Assembly: GCA_002841885.1 (NCBI GenBank)
Contig: PHBE01000002.1
Coordinates: 310,001 to 374,000 of the forward strand
Direction of reading: 5' to 3'
DNA: 64,000 bases
Source: Deltaproteobacteria bacterium HGW-Deltaproteobacteria-18
GTDB taxonomy: Bacteria > Desulfobacterota > Desulfovibrionia > Desulfovibrionales > Desulfomicrobiaceae
Part shown: piece after piece, positions 58,459-64,000 of the stretch
Numbering within the stretch: the stretch's first letter is position 1
Layout: each line of letters begins with the position of its first letter
Position numbers and translations under genes: made by a program
The notes under the pieces: generated by a model
Told to the model about the DNA's origin: nothing
Databases searched by the model: none
What the model saw: only the letters and a program-made list of their open reading frames with translations

Positions 58459-59475
58459 ATGAAGGAAATACGTAAAACAGCCCGCGATTTGATGACCGGT
58501 TTCTGCCGGGTTTGCCCTGTTTGCAACGGCAAGGCCTGTGCCGGAGAAGTTCCGGGCATGGGCGGACTCGGCACCGGTTCGGCCTTCATGACAAACGTGC
58601 AGGCCCTGGCCAAAGTCACTTTCAACATGCGTCTGGTGCATGAAATTACCGAACCTGACACCAGCACCAACATCCTTGGCCTTGATTTGTCCATGCCCGT
58701 GATGGCGGCTCCCATCGGCGGAGTTTCATTCAATATGGGGGGCAAGCGTACCGAAGAGGAATACATAAACGCCATCATTGACGGCAGCAGGCAGGCTGGC
58801 ATCATCGGATGCACCGGAGACGGAGTGCCGCCCTTCATCCACGAATCGGGCCTGGCGGCCATATCGGTAGCCGGCGGGCACGGCATCCCCTTTATCAAGC
58901 CCTGGGAAGACGCAGAACTCTATGAAAAATTGGCCAAGGCCAAGGACAGTGGCGCCACTATAATAGGAATGGACATCGACGCGGCGGGTCTCATCACACT
59001 GCGCAAGATGGGACGTCCGGTCTCTCCCAAATCGGTGGACAAACTGCGGGAAATTATTGCCAGGGCGGGAGTGAAGTTCATCATCAAAGGCATCATGACC
59101 CCGCAAGACGCCTCACTGGCTTTGCAGGCAGGAGCCGATGCCATCGTCGTTTCCAACCATGGCGGACGAGTTCTCGATCATACTCCCGGGACGGCCGAAG
59201 TACTGCCGACCATTGCCGAGCAAATGAAGGGAAAACTGGGAATAATCGTGGACGGGGGGATACGCGCCGGGGCCGACGTGCTCAAGATGCTCGCGCTTGG
59301 GGCTGACGCGGTCATGGTCGGCAGACCTTTCAGCATCGCGGCCATGGGCGGTCTGACCGAAGGCGTTGTCGCCTACAGCGAAACACTTCGCACCGAGCTC
59401 ATGCAGGCCATGGTCATGACCGGCACTGAATCAGTGGCGAAGATCTCTCCTGCGCTACTCTACCGCAAGGCCTGA
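58459..59475 (+). CDS. FMN-dependent alpha-hydroxy-acid dehydrogenase (lactate-type), Cys-rich N-terminus
   Basis: 338 residues. The FMN TIM barrel has LSMPVMAAPIGG, GMDIDAAG, FIIKGIMTPQDA, VSNHGGRVLDHTPGT with catalytic His234 and Arg237, and LGIIVDGGIRAGADVLKMLALGADAVMVGRPF. It oxidises L-2-hydroxy acids, most likely lactate. The first 30 residues add Cys16, Cys19, Cys22 and Cys27 (CRVCPVCNGKAC), which could bind an iron-sulfur or zinc centre and pass electrons on; the classical enzymes lack this. Cotranscribed with gntR. Confidence 0.9.
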   Translation: MKEIRKTARDLMTGFCRVCPVCNGKACAGEVPGMGGLGTGSAFMTNVQALAKVTFNMRLVHEITEPDTSTNILGLDLSMPVMAAPIGGVSFNMGGKRTEEEYINAIIDGSRQAGIIGCTGDGVPPFIHESGLAAISVAGGHGIPFIKPWEDAELYEKLAKAKDSGATIIGMDIDAAGLITLRKMGRPVSPKSVDKLREIIARAGVKFIIKGIMTPQDASLALQAGADAIVVSNHGGRVLDHTPGTAEVLPTIAEQMKGKLGIIVDGGIRAGADVLKMLALGADAVMVGRPFSIAAMGGLTEGVVAYSETLRTELMQAMVMTGTESVAKISPALLYRKA

Positions 59476-59500
59476 AAAAAAGGGCCGGAAAACCGGCCCT
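59474..59500 (-). terminator. Rho-independent terminator of the PilZ gene (also hairpin after the dehydrogenase)
   Basis: On the minus strand AGGGCCGG-TTTT-CCGGCCCT followed by TTTTTTT. On the plus strand the same hairpin follows the dehydrogenase stop but has no T-run. Confidence 0.85.
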
Positions 59501-59798
59501 ATCCTCTATATTTCAGTCCGGTTTCGTAAACCGGCAATCCGCGCTCAGGGATTTCCTTGCTCCAGCAGACAGCCACCGGATAACGATCGAATTCGCCCAT
59601 GGAGGACTCCGGAGAATAACCCTCCAGGGAAAGCTCAAGCTTGGCGCCCTGCTGAATGGGCGTACGGGTCTTGAGGCACAGCCCGCCATCGCTGTAGTTG
59701 ATCAAACGGGCATACTGGGTCTTGTTCTGCCCCTCATAGACATAACGGACAGGCACCAGGCAATCTTTTCGAATATGCATGCGCTTGTTTTCAGACAT
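59499..59798 (-). CDS. PilZ domain protein
   Basis: 99 residues from the ATG at 59798 (GAGGAGG). c-di-GMP binding motifs: RMHIR (RxxxR, about 6-10) and NYSDGGLCL (D/NxSxxG, about 36-44). A stand-alone PilZ, so it likely binds c-di-GMP and signals to an unknown partner. Longer frames upstream have no site. Confidence 0.85.
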   Translation of the reverse strand: MSENKRMHIRKDCLVPVRYVYEGQNKTQYARLINYSDGGLCLKTRTPIQQGAKLELSLEGYSPESSMGEFDRYPVAVCWSKEIPERGLPVYETGLKYRG

Positions 59799-59999
59799 TG
59801 AACCCCTCCTCGATTTTTGTCCCGATCCTCGTGAATCAGGAGTGAAACTCCTACATTTTAGACACATCTTTTTAATAGCCGATTCCGGCATAAGAGGCAA
59901 ATATCCAAATCCGAAAAATTTCTTCAAAAAAAACTTGCCATTTGCAAACCCTCTCTATATTAACCGACTTCGCTTTCGGGGCAACTCAAAAGCAAATAC

Positions 60000-60076
60000 G
60001 GCGAGGTAGCTCAGACGGTTAGAGCATGCGGCTCATATCCGCAGTGTCGGGGGTTCAATTCCCTCCCTCGCTACCA
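60000..60076 (+). tRNA. tRNA-Met (CAT)
   Basis: Cloverleaf folds fully: acceptor GGCGAGG with CCTCGCT (one G-U), D-arm GCTC/GAGC, anticodon stem TGCGG/CCGCA with loop CTCATAT (anticodon CAT at 60034-60036), T-arm GGGGG/CCCTC with TTCAATT, discriminator A and encoded CCA. The anticodon stem lacks the three G-C pairs of initiators, so it is elongator Met, or possibly tRNA-Ile2 if C34 becomes lysidine. Confidence 0.95.
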
Positions 60077-60083
60077 TAAAAGA

Positions 60084-60120
60084 CAAAGGATTCTAGCTTA
60101 ATAGCCAGGATCCTTTTTTA
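60084..60120 (+). terminator. Terminator of the tRNA-Met gene
   Basis: AAAGGAT and ATCCTTT form a hairpin around about 18 bases, followed by TTTTATTAT. Confidence 0.7.
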
Positions 60121-60253
60121 TTATCCCCACCTTTGTCCCCCATTTGTCCAGTAGCCTTCCCGTAAAACCGGACCTTCGCTCCACTCCCCACCAAAAAAAA
60201 ACGCCCATCCCCAAAGGGACAGGCGCAACCAAAATAGAAACGCAAGGAAAAAG

Positions 60254-60598
60254 CTAGTAATTGTACCTACGTGGAGCCTGGCTCGCGAGCTCGACGCCCA
60301 CTCCGTAGAACCCGCAGCAGCTGCCGTTTTGAGGCGCGCACCAACGGACCATGCCGAGGCACAGGCTCTTGCCGTACAAGCCCGTCTCTTCGGCATCAGG
60401 AGCGAACTGGACCTTGATGGTCTCGCCGGGAGACAGGGGGTAGTCCATTTCGAGCATGAAGCCCGTGGCACTAAAATTGATCGTTCGGGACGGAATCTTG
60501 CCGTCCTGAGAAAAGCATTTCTCCACCGTACACCGCGTCAAGGATGCCCTTCGCGGCGATTTTCTTGAATCCATCACTTTTTGGCTCCGTCGATGCAT
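60254..60598 (-). CDS. PilZ domain-like protein
   Basis: 114 residues. c-di-GMP binding motifs: RKSPR (RxxxR, about 12-16) and NFSATGFML (about 41-49). Start at 60598 has GAGGGTAA; an internal ATG at 60574 (MDSRKSPRR) is possible and would be 106 residues. Second PilZ protein near the tRNA; c-di-GMP signalling is probable. Its C-terminal region is Cys- and Gly-rich (CAPQNGSCCGFYGVG). Confidence 0.75.
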   Translation of the reverse strand: MHRRSQKVMDSRKSPRRASLTRCTVEKCFSQDGKIPSRTINFSATGFMLEMDYPLSPGETIKVQFAPDAEETGLYGKSLCLGMVRWCAPQNGSCCGFYGVGVELASQAPRRYNY

Positions 60599-60665
60599 TT
60601 ACCCTCGCCTTCCCCATTCACCACCCTGTCTCTATCGCTGCATTTCCCGCTGACCCGTAGCTCCT

Positions 60666-60824
60666 CTATCCCTTGCGCAGATAGCACACGCCGCCGCTGT
60701 AAAGCATGAGCACACCTCCAAGAGCCAGGCTGGCCGAACTCCCGACGAAACATCCGGCCAAACCCACGGTGCCGACAAATAGAGGAAATGTCTTGTAGAT
60801 GCAACGGGGGAGCCAGACACGCAT
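60666..60824 (-). CDS. Small membrane protein, 52 residues
   Basis: ATG at 60824 with GAGGTTCAGA ribosome site, stop TAG at 60666. The product has one or two hydrophobic helices (YKTFPLFVGTVGLAGCFVGS and LALGGVLMLYSGGVCYL) and a basic start. No signal for cleavage is clear. Other frames over this stretch are arginine-rich shadow reads. Hydropathy and ribosome site support a real gene, but the small size leaves doubt. Confidence 0.55.
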   Translation of the reverse strand: MRVWLPRCIYKTFPLFVGTVGLAGCFVGSSASLALGGVLMLYSGGVCYLRKG

Positions 60825-61044
60825 TCTGAACCTCGTTTTTGTTGAATGACGTTATTTAACCGACACACTCACACAGCGAGAATATTTAGAGATACACACA
60901 AAACAATTTTTGTGCAAAGCATTATATACTAAATTTCAAAAATATAAGTATATTAAGATTTTATTAAAAGAAAAGTATTCAATAAAAAAAATATCTGAAT
61001 ACTAAATATGTAGCATTTTCGTATTAATGATAAAAAAAGACAAC
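60825..61044. other. AT-rich gap upstream of the PEP-CTERM gene terminator
   Basis: About 220 bases at markedly low GC. No gene, promoter or RNA was recognised. Confidence 0.5.
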
Positions 61045-61087
61045 AAAAAAAACGGCATGATAGAGGTAATTTTCTTCCATCATGCCG
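61045..61087 (-). terminator. Rho-independent terminator of the PEP-CTERM gene
   Basis: On the minus strand CGGCATGAT pairs with ATCATGCCG and is followed by TTTTTTTT. Confidence 0.85.
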
Positions 61088-61111
61088 GGATAAATTCAGA
61101 AAAGATGCAGC

Positions 61112-61642
61112 CTAGATGATCTCGCGGCGGCGCAGACCCACAAGACCGAGAAGACCGGAACCGAGGAGGATGGCGGCACCGGGGAGGGGGGTGGGGGTAT
61201 AGGAAAGATTATCGAATTTAAAAATTGTTGGGCCATTGGTCAGCTTAAAAGAAATATCAGAAAGCAATATTCTTGCAATACTGTTGTCAGCGGCGCTAAA
61301 CACACCAGAACCTGTCAAGGTATGTTTACCTCCATTTACCATTAATTCGACAACTCCACCAAGTGTCTGTATCTCATAACTAAATGAGACAAGATAAGCT
61401 GCAGGCAAAAAAGTGATTGAAGCTTCCGCAAGCGTACCAAAGATTAAACTATCTTGGAGTGTGCCCGTCCCGCCTGAACCCGAAAGAACGCCATCCCAAC
61501 CGGAAAATTCAACTCCATTTGAGACCCCGTATGCATCAAGATCTGTAACTCCGTCAAAAGTCAGAGTTGTCAAAGCCTGAGCCTGCCCCGCCAGCACCAC
61601 AAGGCACAGCATCATCCCAAAAAACAATTTCACCGATTTCAT
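61112..61642 (-). CDS. PEP-CTERM-type exported protein
   Basis: 176 residues with an N-terminal signal peptide (KLFFGMMLCLVVLAGQAQA) and a C-terminal sorting signal: TPLPGAAILLGSGLLGLVGLRRR (PLP-like motif, hydrophobic helix, Arg tail). Such signals are handled by exosortases and mark surface or exopolysaccharide-linked proteins. The middle is beta-rich and Gly/Ser-rich. The neighbouring large TPR gene is consistent with this system. No exosortase lies in the window. Confidence 0.85.
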   Translation of the reverse strand: MKSVKLFFGMMLCLVVLAGQAQALTTLTFDGVTDLDAYGVSNGVEFSGWDGVLSGSGGTGTLQDSLIFGTLAEASITFLPAAYLVSFSYEIQTLGGVVELMVNGGKHTLTGSGVFSAADNSIARILLSDISFKLTNGPTIFKFDNLSYTPTPLPGAAILLGSGLLGLVGLRRREII

Positions 61643-62026
61643 ATATTCCTCCGAATAGATTTTTGGGGTTCTGCGCCCCGGGACTGCGCTCTTGATGAAA
61701 GTTCCGTACCAAGCATGATTTTATATTTAATTTCAAACAAATAGACTCTCGCAAGCCATATCATCCACCCCTCCCGGACCGCCCTGTCCGATGCCGTGAG
61801 ATAGCCTCTCACCTTCAAGAACTCACTTCGCGGCCTACGCCCTTGCCAGGGTAAGTCACGCAACCCCTCGGGATGTCAGGGCAGCGCTTGCAGCACCGGG
61901 TCACCCGGCACCGCGACCGGATGTCAGGGAGCATGATCCAGTCCCAAACTGCCGGATAGTGGCACTCATGAGCTGTCCGGTCCGGCAAGACTGAACCCAA
62001 GCGCTCCTTGTCCGGAAAAATCAGAT
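61643..62026. other. Intergenic region between the PEP-CTERM gene and the TPR gene
   Basis: 384 bases without a gene. It includes a palindromic GC-rich stretch near 61880-61940 (CACCGGGTCACCCGGCACCG) that may be a hairpin, but there is no T-run. Confidence 0.5.
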
Positions 62027-64000
62027 TTATTCAAGCAACGATCTTGCCTGAGCCAGATCCGGGAAATCCTGGGTGCGGGCCAGCAGGGCCTGGAGCAGGG
62101 TGCGCGCTTCCCCGGTCTGTCCCAGATCGGCCAGGACCTGGGCCAGGTGATAGGTCACGGCCGGGTCCTCGGGCAGGGACTCGTGGGCCTTGCGCAGGAA
62201 CTGTAGGGCCGCGTCCTTGTCGCCCAGGCGGTAATGCACCCAGCCCACCGTATCCAGCGCCGAAGGATCGCCGCCCGCACTGGCTCTGGTGGCCAGGGCC
62301 AGCGCTTCGGTCATCTGCTCCGTCGTGGGCGCGGCATGCGAGACCAGCAGGTAGGCCAGGTTGTTGGCCGCGGGCAGCAGCCCGGGGTGGCGGGCCAGGA
62401 GATTGCGGTAGATGGCCTCGGCCTCAGCCGTTTCCCCGCCCAACTGCAGCAACTGACCCAGCAGCAGGGCCTCGGGCACGGAGTCGGGATTCTTGGTCAA
62501 CGCGGCGCGGCACTCGGCCACGGCCGTGTCCTTGCGGCCCGTGGACGCATACAGCCCCGCCAGCCGGGCCGAGGGCACGGACCATTCCGGGGCGCGGCGC
62601 TGGGCCTCGCGAAATGCCTTCTCCGCCCCATCCGCATCGCCCAGCCGCAGGGCCGTGCGGCCGAGCAAGTCAGCGGCCAGCGGGTCTGCCGGCCGGGATG
62701 CGGCCCGCTCACCGGCCCAGGCCATGGCCGCCTCGCCGCGCCCCGCCGCCAGTTCCACGGCCACCACGCCTTCGGCACCTCCGTGGGCGTCCGGGCTGGC
62801 CAGCAGCAACTCGTCGAAGGTTTGCCGCGCAGCGTCCCAGTCCTTGCGGATACCGTACATGCTGCCCAGACGAAGCAGCGCGGCGGTTCTGGCATCGCGC
62901 TCCCCAGCGGCCAGTCGGTAATGGGTCCGGGCCGCATCAAAATGTTCGCGCCGCGCCTCGATGTCCCCCATGGCCAGCAGCAGCTGGGCGGACATCCTGC
63001 CCCCCCGCTCGCCGTCCTGCAGGACGGCGAGGGCCGCATCGGGCTCGCCCGCACGCTGGTGATGCGCGGCCAGTTCCAGACGCACAGGCAGGGCGTCCGG
63101 CTTCTTCAGAAGAAAATTGCGTAGCGCCTCGACCCCGGACAGAGTGTTGCCCAGGGCAAACTGGGCCCGGGCCATGAGCACGGCCACGGCCATGTCGTCC
63201 GGAACATCGTGCAGGGCGATGCGCAGCTCGGCCAGGGCTTCCTCGAAGCGGTCCTGGAGCATGAAGATGCGCCCGCGTGCGGCGTGGGCGCGGGCATCTG
63301 CGGGATTGAGACGCAGCACCTCGTCCACCTCGGCCAGGGCGCCGCTACGGTCGCCACGGCGCAGCTTGAGCTCGGACATCCGCAGGCGAGCCTCGATGCC
63401 GGACGGACCGGCCTCGGCATCCTGGGCCAACTGGGTCAGGACGGCCTCGGCTTCGGCCATGTTTCCGCCGGCGGCATGCACCGCAGCCAGGGCCAGCCGC
63501 AGTTTGGGCGTGGCTCCGTCCGGGGTTTTCACGACCAGGGCCGCAGCTTCGCCGGTCTTGCCCTGACGTGCCAGAAATTCCACCAGTCGCAGCCGCGCCT
63601 CTTCCGAAGCCGGGTCCGCGTCCAGCATGACGGTCAGGATTCCCTCCACGCGCTGTGCGTCGCCCATGCGCTCGTACAGACTGGCCAGGAGGACCATGAC
63701 GCCGCGATTTTCAGGATCGAGCTCTTTAAGCTTCAACAGATGCTTCTCGGCGTCCGCCATGTCGCCGCTGTCCGCCGCCAGGCTCGCGGCCCTGAAATGC
63801 AGCACGCGGCTGTCCGGCCGGGCCTCTATGCCACGGCGCACCACGGCCAGCGCCTCGTCGACGCGCCCGGTCTCGGCATGAATGACCGAGAGGGCTATGA
63901 GCGCGTCCTCATTGTCCGGATCCTGTGCAAAGACATCCTTAAGCTGTGCCTCGGCCTCGCCGAACCGCTTGGCCCGGAGCATGGCCCCGGCGCGCAGCAG
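62027..64000 (-). CDS. Large TPR-repeat protein, PrsT-like, 5' end cut by the window
   Basis: 658 codons are visible to the window edge and the frame stays open, so the true N-terminus lies beyond 64000. The protein is a chain of tetratricopeptide repeats of about 34 residues (for example FAQDPDNEDALIALSVIHAE, LLASLYERMGDAQRVEGIL, LAQDAEAGPSGIEARLRM and SLPEDPAVTYHLAQVLADLG) from start to end. Length and position next to a PEP-CTERM protein suggest the PEP-CTERM system TPR protein, but no lipobox can be checked. Confidence 0.8.
   Translation of the reverse strand: MLRAGAMLRAKRFGEAEAQLKDVFAQDPDNEDALIALSVIHAETGRVDEALAVVRRGIEARPDSRVLHFRAASLAADSGDMADAEKHLLKLKELDPENRGVMVLLASLYERMGDAQRVEGILTVMLDADPASEEARLRLVEFLARQGKTGEAAALVVKTPDGATPKLRLALAAVHAAGGNMAEAEAVLTQLAQDAEAGPSGIEARLRMSELKLRRGDRSGALAEVDEVLRLNPADARAHAARGRIFMLQDRFEEALAELRIALHDVPDDMAVAVLMARAQFALGNTLSGVEALRNFLLKKPDALPVRLELAAHHQRAGEPDAALAVLQDGERGGRMSAQLLLAMGDIEARREHFDAARTHYRLAAGERDARTAALLRLGSMYGIRKDWDAARQTFDELLLASPDAHGGAEGVVAVELAAGRGEAAMAWAGERAASRPADPLAADLLGRTALRLGDADGAEKAFREAQRRAPEWSVPSARLAGLYASTGRKDTAVAECRAALTKNPDSVPEALLLGQLLQLGGETAEAEAIYRNLLARHPGLLPAANNLAYLLVSHAAPTTEQMTEALALATRASAGGDPSALDTVGWVHYRLGDKDAALQFLRKAHESLPEDPAVTYHLAQVLADLGQTGEARTLLQALLARTQDFPDLAQARSLLE

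Noticed and set aside
60000-60120. tRNA-Met as an integration (att) site
   Set aside because: No integrase gene or repeated 3' end of the tRNA was found nearby.
60574-60868. Two overlapping minus-strand frames of 76 and 78 residues
   Set aside because: Arg/Cys-rich shadow frames; the hydrophobic 52-residue frame over the same bases is the better candidate.
62008-63177. Plus-strand frame of 389 residues opposite the TPR gene
   Set aside because: Extremely Pro/Arg/Gly-rich, as expected for an antisense frame of GC-rich DNA; the minus strand shows clear TPR repeats.

Overview
The window looks like a chromosomal segment of an anaerobic, sulfate-reducing deltaproteobacterium, most likely a Desulfomicrobium. 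The reasons are a periplasmic [NiFeSe] hydrogenase with an in-frame UGA (selenocysteine) codon, an Rnf complex linked to a decaheme cytochrome c, a GntR-controlled lactate-type dehydrogenase gene, and GC-rich coding sequence. The genus is an inference; no rRNA lies in the window.

Layout. 1-3853 (minus): a NitT/TauT-type ABC importer led by a 2-hydroxyacyl-CoA-dehydratase-like (double-cubane) protein. 4184-10045: a scarred accessory stretch with a PP2C-like phosphatase, a GT4 glycosyltransferase, a RhuM-Fic gene, broken second copies of the glycosyltransferase and RhuM genes, a SWIM-gene fragment and a membrane di-iron hydroxylase. 10008-13676: an ECF sigma operon with a membrane-bound CBM48 anti-sigma candidate, an exported protein, a TPR/OmpA-like lipoprotein and a Gly-rich exported protein; two transcription units share one unusual promoter-like motif. 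13697-15886: a SulP-STAS-cNMP fusion transporter. 16132-25080: a long plus-strand series of MFS exporter, GNAT, three-subunit molybdenum hydroxylase, STAS protein, HATPase-like protein and HisC-like aminotransferase. 25444-27780: an SLC13-type transporter with RCK_C domains.

27945-35108 is housekeeping: lipoprotein, a possible structured RNA, Nif3-like protein, zinc-ribbon protein, RNase P RNA, ispDF, gltX and cysS. 35126-44225 (minus) holds an AsmA-like protein and the operon decaheme cytochrome-rnfCDGEAB-apbE. 44603-50188 holds a CaCA exchanger, a small membrane protein, a UPF0210/ACT pair, purT and a DUF2059 protein. 50196-53284 (minus) is the hydrogenase operon (small subunit, selenocysteine large subunit, maturation protease). 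53634-57609 contains less well known genes, including a pair of tandem paralogues. 57724-59475 is an autoregulated GntR regulator with an alpha-hydroxy-acid dehydrogenase. 59499-64000 contains two PilZ proteins, tRNA-Met(CAT), a 52-residue membrane protein, a PEP-CTERM protein and a large TPR protein cut by the window end.

How they work together: lactate oxidation, H2 cycling through the [NiFeSe] hydrogenase and ion-coupled electron transfer through Rnf and its decaheme cytochrome form the energy core. The less understood parts are the ECF/CBM48 envelope module, the molybdenum hydroxylase/STAS/HATPase cluster and the double-cubane/ABC operon. All gene calls come from reading the sequence; no database search was run.
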